Positions 42,868 to 56,340 of a DNA stretch of 64,000 nt are shown one piece after another. The notes under the pieces were generated by a model, which did not search any database, was not told the DNA's origin, and worked only from the letters and a program-made list of their open reading frames with translations. This DNA is from Sorangium cellulosum (GTDB lineage: Bacteria; Myxococcota_A; Polyangia; Polyangiales; Polyangiaceae), in assembly GCF_001589285.1 (NCBI RefSeq), contig NZ_JEMA01000444.1, positions 1 to 64,000 of the forward strand, written 5' to 3'. The position numbers and the translations under genes were made by a program. Position 1 is the stretch's first letter, and each line of letters opens with the position of its first letter.

Positions 42868-43271
42868 GCCAGGGTGTCGAGGTGGTCGGTCTGTACGTTC
42901 GAGATCAGGATGAAGCGCTCGCGTTCTACGTCGAGAAGCTCGGATTCCGCGTCCACACCGACGCGCGGGCCGGCGACTACCGCTGGCTCACCGTGCAGCA
43001 CCCGGATCAGCCGTCCTTCCAGCTCGGCCTGTTCACGCCGGGGCCGCCGACGCTCGACGCCGGGACCGCGCAGGCGCTGCGCGAGCTCGTGGCGAAGGGC
43101 GCGATGCCGCCGCTCGTGCTGATGGTCGACGACTGCCGCGCTGCCTACGACCGCATGCGCGCCCGGGGCGTGGAGTTCACACAGGAGCCCGTGGATCGCT
43201 TCGGCACCGTGGACGCCGGCTTCCGGGATCCTTCGGGCAACGGGTGGAAGATGATCGAGGCGCGCCGCTGA
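42864..43271 (+). CDS. VOC-family protein (135 aa)
   Basis: A single VOC domain: VEVVGLYVRDQDEALAFYVE with KLGFRVHTDARAGDYRWLTV, PPLVLMVDDCRAAYDRMRAR in the second half, and GTVDAGFRDPSGNGWKMIE at the end with the metal-binding acidic residue. It is cotranscribed with and overlaps the short AraC gene. Likely a small-molecule lyase or binding protein induced with its regulator. No signal peptide. Confidence 0.9.
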   Translation: MSQGVEVVGLYVRDQDEALAFYVEKLGFRVHTDARAGDYRWLTVQHPDQPSFQLGLFTPGPPTLDAGTAQALRELVAKGAMPPLVLMVDDCRAAYDRMRARGVEFTQEPVDRFGTVDAGFRDPSGNGWKMIEARR

Positions 43272-43356
43272 GGCAGGCGGGGGCTACGCGCGCAGCTCGC
43301 TTCCGCAACAGATCACTTCCTCGGCCGCTACGGGCTCGTCTTCAGAGGAGATCCCC

Positions 43357-43575
43357 TTGAACTGGAACAAATGGGTCCGGCAGACCCACCGCTGGTTGTC
43401 GATTGTCTTCACCGTGGCCGTCATCGTCAACATCGCCGCCATGGGGCAGGAGAAGGCTCCCGTCTGGGTGGGCTTCCTGGCGCTGCTCCCGCTCATCATA
43501 CTCCTGTTCAGCGGCCTGTACCTGTTCGTGCTGCCGTATGCCACGAACCGCCGCAGCGGGCGACACACCGAGTGA
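43357..43575 (+). CDS. Small two-helix inner-membrane protein (72 aa)
   Basis: The TTG at 43357 follows AGAGGAG at good spacing. The protein reads NWNKWVRQTHRWLSIVFTVA with a first membrane helix (LSIVFTVAVIVNIAAMG) and a second (VGFLALLPLIILLFSGLYLF), ending in a basic tail. The RQTHRWLS start resembles PepSY-associated membrane proteins, in which the His could bind heme, but the protein is far shorter. Possibly cotranscribed with the VOC gene, 85 bases upstream. Confidence 0.75.
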   Translation: MNWNKWVRQTHRWLSIVFTVAVIVNIAAMGQEKAPVWVGFLALLPLIILLFSGLYLFVLPYATNRRSGRHTE

Positions 43576-43717
43576 ACGGACGGCTGGCCGCTCGACCCAA
43601 GGCCGCGTCGCCCACGCACGAACGGCGAGGCCGACTCCCCGCACGGGCCTGACGGACGACCAGGACTCCTTCGTTTCAGGCCCAACTGTCTATCCGGCAG
43701 CCCAGCGCACGTCAAAT

Positions 43718-44266
43718 CTATACCACGAACCGCCAGGTCACATCACCGCTCTCGTGCCGTGTTTCGAGCTCTCGCACGCCAAGGAGCGGCAGCGTCCTGG
43801 TCCAGAATCGGATTGCCCGAGCGTTGTCATGGATGGCGCTGAGGTGCCACCGCCCTGGATACAGGTGGAGCAGCAGATGGAGCGCTTGACGGCCCGCGCC
43901 GGTGCCACGGCTGCCGTGGATCAAGAAGAACTCCGCGATGCTGAAGTCGACGTCGTCCGGCATGTACCTGAACGGTCGCAGGCCAACACACACGAACCCG
44001 ACAGGTCGGGTGTCGCTTGCAATGACGTGCGTTCGCTGGAACGGCTGCATCGGGTCCTGCTCCGACCGCGGAGCTCGCAGGTTGCCGGGCGGCGTCACGC
44101 CTGAGACCCAATCGTCGACGATGTCCGGCTGCCATCGACCGGCCTCGTCCAGAACGTAGAAGTTCGAATCGAAGCCGGAGAGCTCGTGGACATACATCGG
44201 CCAGACGTTGCGGAAGAACTCACGCGCTTCCCGCGTGCGCCATGCGTCAACGATGGAGATGTTCAT
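43718..44266 (-). CDS. GNAT-family N-acetyltransferase (182 aa)
   Basis: The ATG at 44264-44266 follows GAGGAAGAG. The sequence starts MNISIVDAWRTREAREFFRN and WPMYVHELSGFD, has RPVGFVCVGLRP and DFSIAEFFLIHGSRGTGAGR as beta4-beta5 with the acetyl-CoA loop (RGTGAG), and ends with DNARAIRFWTRTLPLL. The layout fits GNAT enzymes of about 180 residues acting on small molecules or protein N-termini. Start and domain are well supported; substrate unknown. Confidence 0.85.
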   Translation of the reverse strand: MNISIVDAWRTREAREFFRNVWPMYVHELSGFDSNFYVLDEAGRWQPDIVDDWVSGVTPPGNLRAPRSEQDPMQPFQRTHVIASDTRPVGFVCVGLRPFRYMPDDVDFSIAEFFLIHGSRGTGAGRQALHLLLHLYPGRWHLSAIHDNARAIRFWTRTLPLLGVRELETRHESGDVTWRFVV

Positions 44267-44318
44267 CTCTTCCTCGACATGTGGTGACGGCGCAAGCCTG
44301 CCGAGCGGTCGGCGGGTC

Positions 44319-44546
44319 TCACCGTTCCTCACCGAGACGGCCCCGGAGGTACGCGGAGCGCGAGCCGTCCCATCCGCAGCGTGAACAGCGGCGCTCGACG
44401 AACGCGTGAGCGCACTGCGGGTACCCGTACAGGTGGTGAGCACACTCGGCGCAAAGGCCGGCCATCTGCGACGAATCGGCGAAGTAGGTGCTGCCGCATT
44501 CGTCGCAGGGGGCGCAGGCGCGCAGGCGTGGCGGCGTCTCGATCAC
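44319..44546 (-). CDS. Small zinc-ribbon-like protein (75 aa)
   Basis: Cys pairs suggest two metal sites: APCDECGSTYF with LCAECAHHLYGYPQCAHAF, and RRCSRCGWDG. The GTG start overlaps the stop of the upstream gene by four bases (GTGA), so the two are coupled. No nuclease or HTH part is seen. Probably a rubredoxin- or ribbon-type accessory protein; function unknown. Confidence 0.65.
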   Translation of the reverse strand: MIETPPRLRACAPCDECGSTYFADSSQMAGLCAECAHHLYGYPQCAHAFVERRCSRCGWDGSRSAYLRGRLGEER

Positions 44547-44950
44547 GTTTCATCCCCCGCGCATAGATATATCGTGATTTCGAGCCCGATGCCGGCGCGT
44601 CCGGCCGCACGAACGAGCTCGGAAGGGAAATACTCGGACTGCGTCAAGACATCGCGCTTCTCGATCGGAAAGTCGAGCCTCACGTCCTCGACCTCGGGCA
44701 AGGAGCTCAGCGTCGCGAGCTCCGCCTCGTGTACAGCCAGGAATGAGCATGCGTCCTGCGCTTGGTCCCGCAGCGTCCACGCCGCGTCGCTCACCGTCAC
44801 GGTGAAGCCGGAGCGCGTGAGCTTCATCCCGTCCGGTTTCGCCATGAGGCGAGGCGTGCCCGCCAGGAACACGCTCGAAGGCCGTAGCTTCGACGTCCGA
44901 AGGTAGCCCTGGGGGTCGAACCTCGACCCGCTTACACGGAGAACGCACAT
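44543..44950 (-). CDS. Hypothetical protein (135 aa)
   Basis: The ATG at 44948-44950 starts MCVLRVSGSRFDPQGYLRTS and KLRPSSVFLAGTP. The middle is KLTRSGFTVTVSDAAWTL and the C-terminus has EVEDVRLDFPIEKRDVLTQS and GIGLEITIYLC. The start pattern (LRVSG..FDP...L....L.P) resembles DUF4279-like proteins, which occur in polymorphic-toxin immunity loci, but the match is weak. It is coupled by a four-base overlap to a zinc-ribbon gene. Cytosolic. Confidence 0.65.
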   Translation of the reverse strand: MCVLRVSGSRFDPQGYLRTSKLRPSSVFLAGTPRLMAKPDGMKLTRSGFTVTVSDAAWTLRDQAQDACSFLAVHEAELATLSSLPEVEDVRLDFPIEKRDVLTQSEYFPSELVRAAGRAGIGLEITIYLCAGDET

Positions 44951-45059
44951 CGATGAGTCGCTGCCCGCCCAGGGATCTGCCGGTCTGCCGCGGCGCGCAG
45001 CGCTGTCGGCAGCAGCCGCTTGTTGGGCCCATCCCCGTGCTCGCGGATGGATGACGTGC

Positions 45060-45440
45060 TCATAGCTTTTGAGCACCGTGCAGCTTTCCGAGTCCGCGAT
45101 CGAAGGTTCCAAGTGGAACGTGGCCCGCTGCGCGTGCGACTTCGAGGATCAAACAATCAGAGAAGCCCAGGCCAGGGTGCTCGCGGAACTGCGCGACAGC
45201 CGCCCTTACCACATCGGCGTCCTGGACCACCATACAGTTGTGGTCCAACAGCATCTCTACTCCGTTCCCGATCTGCTCCGGTTCGACGCCGTACACGGAG
45301 TCCAGGACCCAAACGGCTTCCATGAGCACGAGATGGGAGATCCATGCACCTGTTTGCACGAAGGCCTCGGCGGCAGCGAGTTGCTTTGCGTCGTCGCGTG
45401 CCAGCAAGCGAACGAGGACATTCGTGTCAACGGCGCGCAT
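45060..45440 (-). CDS. vapC: VapC-like PIN-domain ribonuclease toxin (126 aa)
   Basis: PIN-domain acidic residues are in place: D5 (AVDTNVLVR), E41 (LVLMEAVWVL), D95 (LGFSDCLIL) and D114 (GTFDRGL). The length of 126 residues is typical of VapC toxins, Mg-dependent endoribonucleases that cut tRNA or rRNA. The start overlaps the upstream AbrB-type antitoxin gene by 14 bases, the normal VapBC order. Active-site completeness suggests a functional toxin. Confidence 0.9.
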   Translation of the reverse strand: MRAVDTNVLVRLLARDDAKQLAAAEAFVQTGAWISHLVLMEAVWVLDSVYGVEPEQIGNGVEMLLDHNCMVVQDADVVRAAVAQFREHPGLGFSDCLILEVARAAGHVPLGTFDRGLGKLHGAQKL

Positions 45441-45687
45441 GGCGGGCCCTCATGCGCTGCTTGATGCCTTCCTTGAGATCCTCAAGGCTTCGCGGCTGGG
45501 GTTCCCGCGAGAACAGTGCCCGGTGAAGGTCCTCGAAGCTGTGCCGACCAACGCGCCGCACGGTGATTCGATCACCTTCGGCATCCCATTCCAAGATGGA
45601 TCCCGGCACCAGCTCGAGGCGCTTGCGCACCTCGGCGGGAACCGAGATCTGCCCCTGAGCCGTGACCCTGGACTGCGCGAGCTTCAT
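45427..45687 (-). CDS. vapB: AbrB/MazE-type antitoxin VapB (86 aa)
   Basis: The N-terminal swapped-hairpin DNA-binding domain is clear: MKLAQSRVTAQGQISVPAEV with RKRLELVPGSILEWDAEGDR. The acidic/basic tail (SFEDLHRALFSREPQPRSLE) should bind and block the PIN toxin encoded directly downstream. The two genes overlap by 14 bases. Such pairs repress their own promoter, which should lie just right of 45687. Confidence 0.9.
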   Translation of the reverse strand: MKLAQSRVTAQGQISVPAEVRKRLELVPGSILEWDAEGDRITVRRVGRHSFEDLHRALFSREPQPRSLEDLKEGIKQRMRARHARR

Positions 45688-46135
45688 GCTGGCAAAGTAC
45701 CATGGTAATGGGTCCCGGGCAAGGACGGTCGCTCGGCCCGCCGATGAGCCCGACCGGGGGCGACGACCCACATCCGCCCCACAGAACATCGCGGACGGTA
45801 TGCTTCTCCTAGGATACCCCGATCGTACCGCCCCAGGGCCGATGCGGGAGCATGCGGGCTCCACGCCGGAGAGCGCGCGAACGGGCCCTCGATGCCCCGC
45901 CCCTCCGATGTGGACCCTCGACGCGGCCGGCGTGTTCCACCCGGTCGATTGAGCCCTATCCAGGTGCCCCCCGCGAGCTCGGCGCCGTGCGCCCCCCTGC
46001 TTCCTCGACGCGACCGGCATCTGTCGACGCTGCGCCGCGACGCAGCGGCGGGCCGGGCGCTCAGCGCTCCACGAGCTCCGCCACCGCGATGAAGCGGCTG
46101 GCTCGATGCTCGATCCTGGTGTCGCTCCAGCGGAA
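45688..46135. other. Intergenic, nothing recognised
   Basis: 448 bases between vapB and the end of the GH30 gene. The vapBC promoter must lie in the first 100 bases, where CATGGTAATGG is a modest AT-richer spot. No further gene, repeat or RNA was recognised. Confidence 0.35.
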
Positions 46136-47767
46136 TCAGGGCATCGGGATGACGAGCGTGGTGATGGAAAAGGCCGGCGCAGTGACCACCAGGCGATAGT
46201 CCTCGATCGCCATGTCGGGGAGCCGCTCGAGGTCCTCGGTGCGCGAGGTGCGGTGCGCTTCCGCCGCGAGGCCGACCGTGGGGAGCCGGGTGAGATCGAG
46301 CGTGTAGCCGCGGCTCGCGTCGCGGTCGCCGTTGCGGACCACGAGCGTGAGAGAGCCCCCGTCGGCGCTGACCGCAGCCACCATGTCCTCGCTGTCGACC
46401 TCGACGAAGGTGGCACCGGGCCGGATGTACCGGCTGAAGCCGGCGTGCATGTAAAAACGCTTGATGGGCGTGTACGTCTGATCCCTGTCGTTCAGCGTGA
46501 AGCTCGCCCAGCTCCGCGACGGATCGCCCGACTGCCAGTCCACCCAGGCCTCCGGCTTCAGGTCACGCAGGTCCCGGATGATGCGCTCCGCCATGAACAG
46601 CGCCGCGTCCGTGTCGTCGCTCAGGCTCTGCCCGAGCGGCCCCGACTCCGATTGCCACAGCCGCTTGCCGAGCTCGGTCGCGAGCCGCCGGAGCTCCTTG
46701 CGCTGGCTGCCCGCGTAGGAGTGGACGTTGATCTGCTGGAAAGCGGCGAGCGTCTCCGCGCCGAACGCACTGATGTTCCGGAGGGCATCATCCATGCTGT
46801 TCTCGTCCGACGCGCTGACAACCGTGTCGTCGAGGCCCTTGCTGATGAGCTGCTCGGCGACCTCCTGGATGATCTTCTCCTGGCTCGCCCTGTCGAAGTG
46901 GCAACCTTCCTGGGAGCCGTTTGATTTCCACCAGTTCGCCTGAGGTTCGTTCAGCGGCTCCAGCGTGCGGAAGGTGATCGCGTGCTCGTCCCTGTAATGA
47001 CGCACGACCTCCGTGAGGTAATGGGCGAAGTCGTCGTAGTGGTCGGCCTTGAGGTTGTCTCCGCCGTTCCCGCTGCCCGAGGCGCAGCCGCTGTTCGTCA
47101 TCCAGTACGGGGGAGAGTTGGAGAACGCCTCGAAGATCAGATCCTTCCCGCGCGCCGCGATGCGCAGGAGGATGGCGCGCTGGCTCGCGTCGCTCTCCCA
47201 CGTGAAGGCCCCGTCGGCGCCCTGGAACCCCGGCATCTCGCGGTGCTTCTCCATGTGCTCGTGGGACGGGTTCTCCCCTCCACCGATGTTGTAGCGGAAG
47301 ATGTTGTAGCCGAGGCCGCTCACCGGATCGACGACAGCGTCGACCACGGCATTGCGCCTGGCTTCGGCCCATCCGCCCACGTGATGGGCCCACCAGCACA
47401 GGCTCGTGCCCCAGCCCTCGAACGGTTGGTGGAGCACGTCCGTGTCGATCCTGACGAGATCCGTGCCCGGAGCGGCGGTCACCACGGGGCGTGGCTCGCT
47501 CGGTGAGCCCCCGCTCCCACCCGTCGCGCCGGCGCTCGACGATCCGCGGCCCGAGCCCGTGGTCGCGCTGCCTCCCGCGCTGCCTCCGCTTCCCCCCTCG
47601 CCGCCGCTTCCCCCCTGGCTGCCGCTCCCCGCTGCCGCGGCATCCACGGAAGGGCTCGGATCGCTCGGGGAGCACGACACGGCCACGGCGAGCGCGGCGA
47701 GCGACGCGACGAGGGCTCGAATGCTCAGGCAGGTGCGTGCGGCTTCGGGGGGTGCTGTCTTGCGCAT
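46136..47767 (-). CDS. GH30-family glycoside hydrolase lipoprotein, GH30_5-like (543 aa)
   Basis: A lipoprotein signal (LVASLAALAVAVSC, Cys near 32) precedes a Gly/Ser-rich linker to about residue 90. The catalytic part begins HQPFEGWGTSLCWWAHHVGG, a motif of the endo-beta-1,6-galactanase-like GH30_5 branch. It has FEAFSNSPPYWM, acid/base E274 in LEPLNEPQANWW and nucleophile E374 in LWQSESGPLG, followed by the beta-sandwich side domain typical of GH30. It probably degrades plant arabinogalactan side chains at the cell surface. Subfamily assignment is from motif memory only. Confidence 0.85.
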   Translation of the reverse strand: MRKTAPPEAARTCLSIRALVASLAALAVAVSCSPSDPSPSVDAAAAGSGSQGGSGGEGGSGGSAGGSATTGSGRGSSSAGATGGSGGSPSEPRPVVTAAPGTDLVRIDTDVLHQPFEGWGTSLCWWAHHVGGWAEARRNAVVDAVVDPVSGLGYNIFRYNIGGGENPSHEHMEKHREMPGFQGADGAFTWESDASQRAILLRIAARGKDLIFEAFSNSPPYWMTNSGCASGSGNGGDNLKADHYDDFAHYLTEVVRHYRDEHAITFRTLEPLNEPQANWWKSNGSQEGCHFDRASQEKIIQEVAEQLISKGLDDTVVSASDENSMDDALRNISAFGAETLAAFQQINVHSYAGSQRKELRRLATELGKRLWQSESGPLGQSLSDDTDAALFMAERIIRDLRDLKPEAWVDWQSGDPSRSWASFTLNDRDQTYTPIKRFYMHAGFSRYIRPGATFVEVDSEDMVAAVSADGGSLTLVVRNGDRDASRGYTLDLTRLPTVGLAAEAHRTSRTEDLERLPDMAIEDYRLVVTAPAFSITTLVIPMP

Positions 47768-48116
47768 GACGACGTGCTGCCACTCCAGCGAGGCGCGTGC
47801 GGGATCGCCGTGGCCTCAGGACTTTCTCATTACCGGAGTCTCGTCGAACGGGCAGCGGCTTCTGCACCCGAAAAGTGCCTCCGACAGAGAGGGCATGGCG
47901 CTCGGGGCGCAAGATTGCAACGGACCTTCACCTTCCGCTCAGGCCGCTCGAGAAGCGGAGGCGAGATGCTCGCCCATTCCTCGACCCCGCAGGCTGTGGC
48001 GTGAAGGCGGCCCCTTTGGTGCATGGATAGCAGGCCGCTCAAGGCGGCCGCCTCAATGCATGGATAAGCTGTTATTGTAATTCGTTTTTCCCAGGGACCA
48101 GATTGTGTAAGGAATC
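47768..48116. other. Intergenic with a GC hairpin between 10-bp direct repeats
   Basis: The interval upstream of the GH30 gene contains TGCATGGATA at 48020-48029 and again at 48057-48066. Between them is the hairpin GGCCGC-TCAAG-GCGGCC (48033-48049). No T-tract follows. DNA from 48067 to 48115 is AT-richer and may be a junction. No gene is visible. Confidence 0.4.
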
Positions 48117-48263
48117 TCCGCCCAGCCGCTCACGGGTCGTCCCGGCGCCGCGGAGGCGGCGATCGCGCAGCGGACCTCGCTCGACGATGCCGCGGTCCTC
48201 ACCCCGGGCGAGCGGGACCTCCTCGCCGAGCTCCTCGATCGCCTCGCGAACTCGGGTCCGTGA
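48117..48263 (+). pseudogene. Orphan copy of the tail of the tetR gene at 40456
   Basis: The frame reads [40 protein letters not shown] and DRLANSGP, then TGA. It matches the last 48 residues of the TetR protein ending at 41184 at about 40 positions, including DNA-level similarity. Upstream there is no regulator sequence, only AT-richer DNA. It is a 3' fragment of a paralogue or a partial duplication. Confidence 0.75.
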
Positions 48264-48558
48264 GCGGGCGTCCGGCGGCATCTGAGCTCGCAGCGCCGAG
48301 CCACCATGCCCGTCCGGTGCCACGCGCCGTGCCCGGTGCGCTGGCGGCATGCTGGCGTTGGACGATGGGCGGGGATGGCTCCATAGGAACGATGGGGCAG
48401 CAAGGCTGACTGCCCGAGCATCGGGCCGGCCCCACATCGTCGAGCTCTCTCGGCAGGCGCTGGACGGGCTCGACCGTCGGGGTCGCCACATGGCCCCCGT
48501 GATGCGGGCCGCCCGCCCGAAGCTGCTGTGCGATGCGGCAGCGACCGGAGGAGCTGCA

Positions 48559-54303
<5,745 letters not shown>

Positions 54304-54526
54304 AATGCGAGCCAGGTCGATGGCACCGAGTCGCCCGCGTACCCCACGCCCGGCTACCGGCCGACCTGCCGCGGCTACAGGTCGGCACCTCGGCCCCCTC
54401 GCCGGACGACGACCACCGGCGAGGCGCCTGCGGCCACGACCCGTACGGGCGCCCGTACCCGCGCCAGCGCAAGCACTGGCTGGGCGAGCTCTTGACGTCT
54501 GACGACGAGGGCGCCGCAGGGCCCGC

Positions 54527-54739
54527 TCAGCGCGCCGGCGCCCGGGACCTGTCTTTTTTTATCCTCTCGATGATCCGATCCGCGTTATCCTTGTCTTGCC
54601 TCAGCAATCGAATCTCCTCTTCCGACAGCGAGACTTCGGTGATGTACATGGCCGATGAGCCGTTCAGGATGATGGCTTTCACCTCATCACCCCGGGATTC
54701 GATGCAATAGTCCCAGGGCTTCTCCGCAATCACGCTCAT
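54527..54739 (-). CDS. Small hypothetical protein (70 aa)
   Basis: The ATG at 54737-54739 opens MSVIAEKPWDYCIESRGDEV, then KAIILNGSSAMYITEVSLSE and a charged helix EEIRLLRQDKDNADRIIERI with a basic end. GC is lower than in neighbouring genes. An in-frame upstream TTG or GTG could extend it by 20 residues. No family recognised; size and composition would suit a small immunity or antitoxin-like protein, without supporting context. Confidence 0.5.
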   Translation of the reverse strand: MSVIAEKPWDYCIESRGDEVKAIILNGSSAMYITEVSLSEEEIRLLRQDKDNADRIIERIKKDRSRAPAR

Positions 54740-54825
54740 GTGTTCGACCTGATGAAGACCAGCTCCTGTATAGCTCCCCGCTGCAGCTCGCTCCACCACG
54801 GCTTCGCGCGATCCAGGGTGGCCCG

Positions 54826-55989
54826 GTGAGGATCAGCCGCCGCTCGCAGGTGCCGCCGTTCGCTGTCATGGAGGTGCTCGCCGCCGCCAACGCGCGGCGC
54901 GCGGCGGGGGAGCCGGTCATCAGCCTGTGCGCGGGCCAGCCGGGCTCAGGGGCGCCCGCCGTCGTGCGCGAGCGGGCGGCCGCGCTCCTCGCGGGCGGCG
55001 ACCTCGGGTACACCGAGGCGCTCGGCATCCCGGCGCTGCGCCTGGCGCTCGCCGAGCACTACGGCCGCTGGTACGGCGTGGACATCGACCCGTCGCGCGT
55101 CGCCCTCACCACCGGGTCGTCGGGCGGGTTCCTGCTCGCGTTCCTCGCGGCGTTCGAGCCGGGCGACCGCGTGGCGCTCGCTCGCCCGGGCTACCCGGCG
55201 TACCGGAACATCCTCCGCTCCCTCGGGGTCGAGGTTGTCGAGCTGCCGTGCGGCCCGGAGAGCCGCTTCCAGCCGACAACGTCGCAGCTCATGGCCGCGC
55301 ACGACGGCGGAAAGCTCGACGGCCTCATCCTGGCCAGCCCGGCGAACCCGACGGGCACCATGATCGACGCCGCGGAGCTCGACGCGATCGCGCGCTGGTG
55401 CGCGGCGCACGGCGTCCGGCTGGTGAGCGACGAGATCTACCACGGCCTCACGTACGGCGCGTGGGCCGGGCGCCAGGCGACGGCCGCGCGCCACGTCGGC
55501 GCGGGCGCCATCGTCGTCTCGAGCTTCTCGAAGTACTGGGCCATGACGGGCTGGCGCCTGGGGTGGCTCGTGCTGCCGCCGGAGCTCGTCCCGCCTGTCG
55601 ACGCGCTGGCAGGGAACCTCGCGCTGTGCCCGCCCGCCCTCGCGCAGCACGCGGCCCTCGCGGCCCTGACCCCGGAGGCGTACGCCGAGGCGGACCGGCT
55701 GGTCGAGGGCTACGCGGCCGCGCGCGACCTGCTGCTGCGGCGGCTGCCCGAGCTCGGCTGGGAGGTCGCCCCGCCCGACGGCGCCTTCTACCTGTACGCC
55801 GACGTCGGCACGGACGACTCGGTCGCGTGGTGCGAGCGGCTGCTCGCCGACACGGGCGTGGCGCTCACGCCGGGCACCGACTTCGACGGCACAGGCGGCG
55901 CTCGGTACGTCCGGCTGTCCTTCGCGGCCCCTGTCGAGCAGGTCGACGAGGCGGTGACGCGGATCGTCGCGTGGCAACGCGCGCGCTGA
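54826..55989 (+). CDS. Class I/II PLP-dependent aminotransferase (387 aa)
   Basis: Fold type I landmarks: GQPGSGAPAVVRERAA near the N-terminus, GYTEALGIPALRLALAEHYG, ALARPGYPAYRNIL, ASPANPTGTMID, VSDEIYHGLTYG with the cofactor Asp and Tyr, and SSFSKYWAMTGWRLGW with the PLP lysine K236. The distal Arg that binds the carboxylate is in ARYVRLSFA. The GTG start matches the MRISRRSQ-type beginning common for this group. A GC palindrome follows the gene. Substrate probably a neutral or aromatic amino acid. Confidence 0.9.
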   Translation: MRISRRSQVPPFAVMEVLAAANARRAAGEPVISLCAGQPGSGAPAVVRERAAALLAGGDLGYTEALGIPALRLALAEHYGRWYGVDIDPSRVALTTGSSGGFLLAFLAAFEPGDRVALARPGYPAYRNILRSLGVEVVELPCGPESRFQPTTSQLMAAHDGGKLDGLILASPANPTGTMIDAAELDAIARWCAAHGVRLVSDEIYHGLTYGAWAGRQATAARHVGAGAIVVSSFSKYWAMTGWRLGWLVLPPELVPPVDALAGNLALCPPALAQHAALAALTPEAYAEADRLVEGYAAARDLLLRRLPELGWEVAPPDGAFYLYADVGTDDSVAWCERLLADTGVALTPGTDFDGTGGARYVRLSFAAPVEQVDEAVTRIVAWQRAR

Positions 55990-56340
55990 CCGACGAGGGG
56001 TCACCGCCGGCTGCCTCCCGCGCGTGCGCGCGTGCACGCGCGCACGCGCGCACGCGCGAGCCCATGTCGACAACGCGTCGGGGCACGCCACGGGCGCGGC
56101 GGGTGGCGTCGGGTGCGGCGCCTCCGGCCTGTAAACTTGCAATGCCACGGTCACGGCCCGCGGGCGCGGGTACCCGCAGGACCGACGTTGCGGGCACCGC
56201 GCTCCCCTGACACCGGCCCCGTTTCGCCCGGGGCGGCCCCGGAAACCGCAACATCGCGATTTCCACTTGATTCGCCGTCGTGGACGGAAGAGTGAGCCGG
56301 CGCTTGCTCCGGCCGGGGGCGGGCGAGAGGACCATCACCC
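55990..56340. other. Intergenic with alternating CG-rich palindrome
   Basis: Interval between the aminotransferase and the pyrophosphatase gene. Apart from the palindrome at 56021-56058 it shows nothing but the likely promoter of the downstream GTG-start gene. Confidence 0.4.
56021..56058. repeat. 38-base purine-pyrimidine alternating tract with 28-base palindrome
   Basis: The tract alternates pyrimidine and purine without a break for 38 bases. Its first 28 bases are a perfect palindrome with arm CGCGTGCGCGCG around TGCA. Such DNA favours Z-form or cruciform structure, and the RNA would be a very strong hairpin, so it may end transcription of the aminotransferase gene. Confidence 0.6.

Noticed and set aside
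54304-54526. Rightward stretch encoding YGRPYPRQRKHWLGELLT-like sequence
   Set aside because: It looks slightly protein-like but is too short and unmatched to call a gene or remnant.
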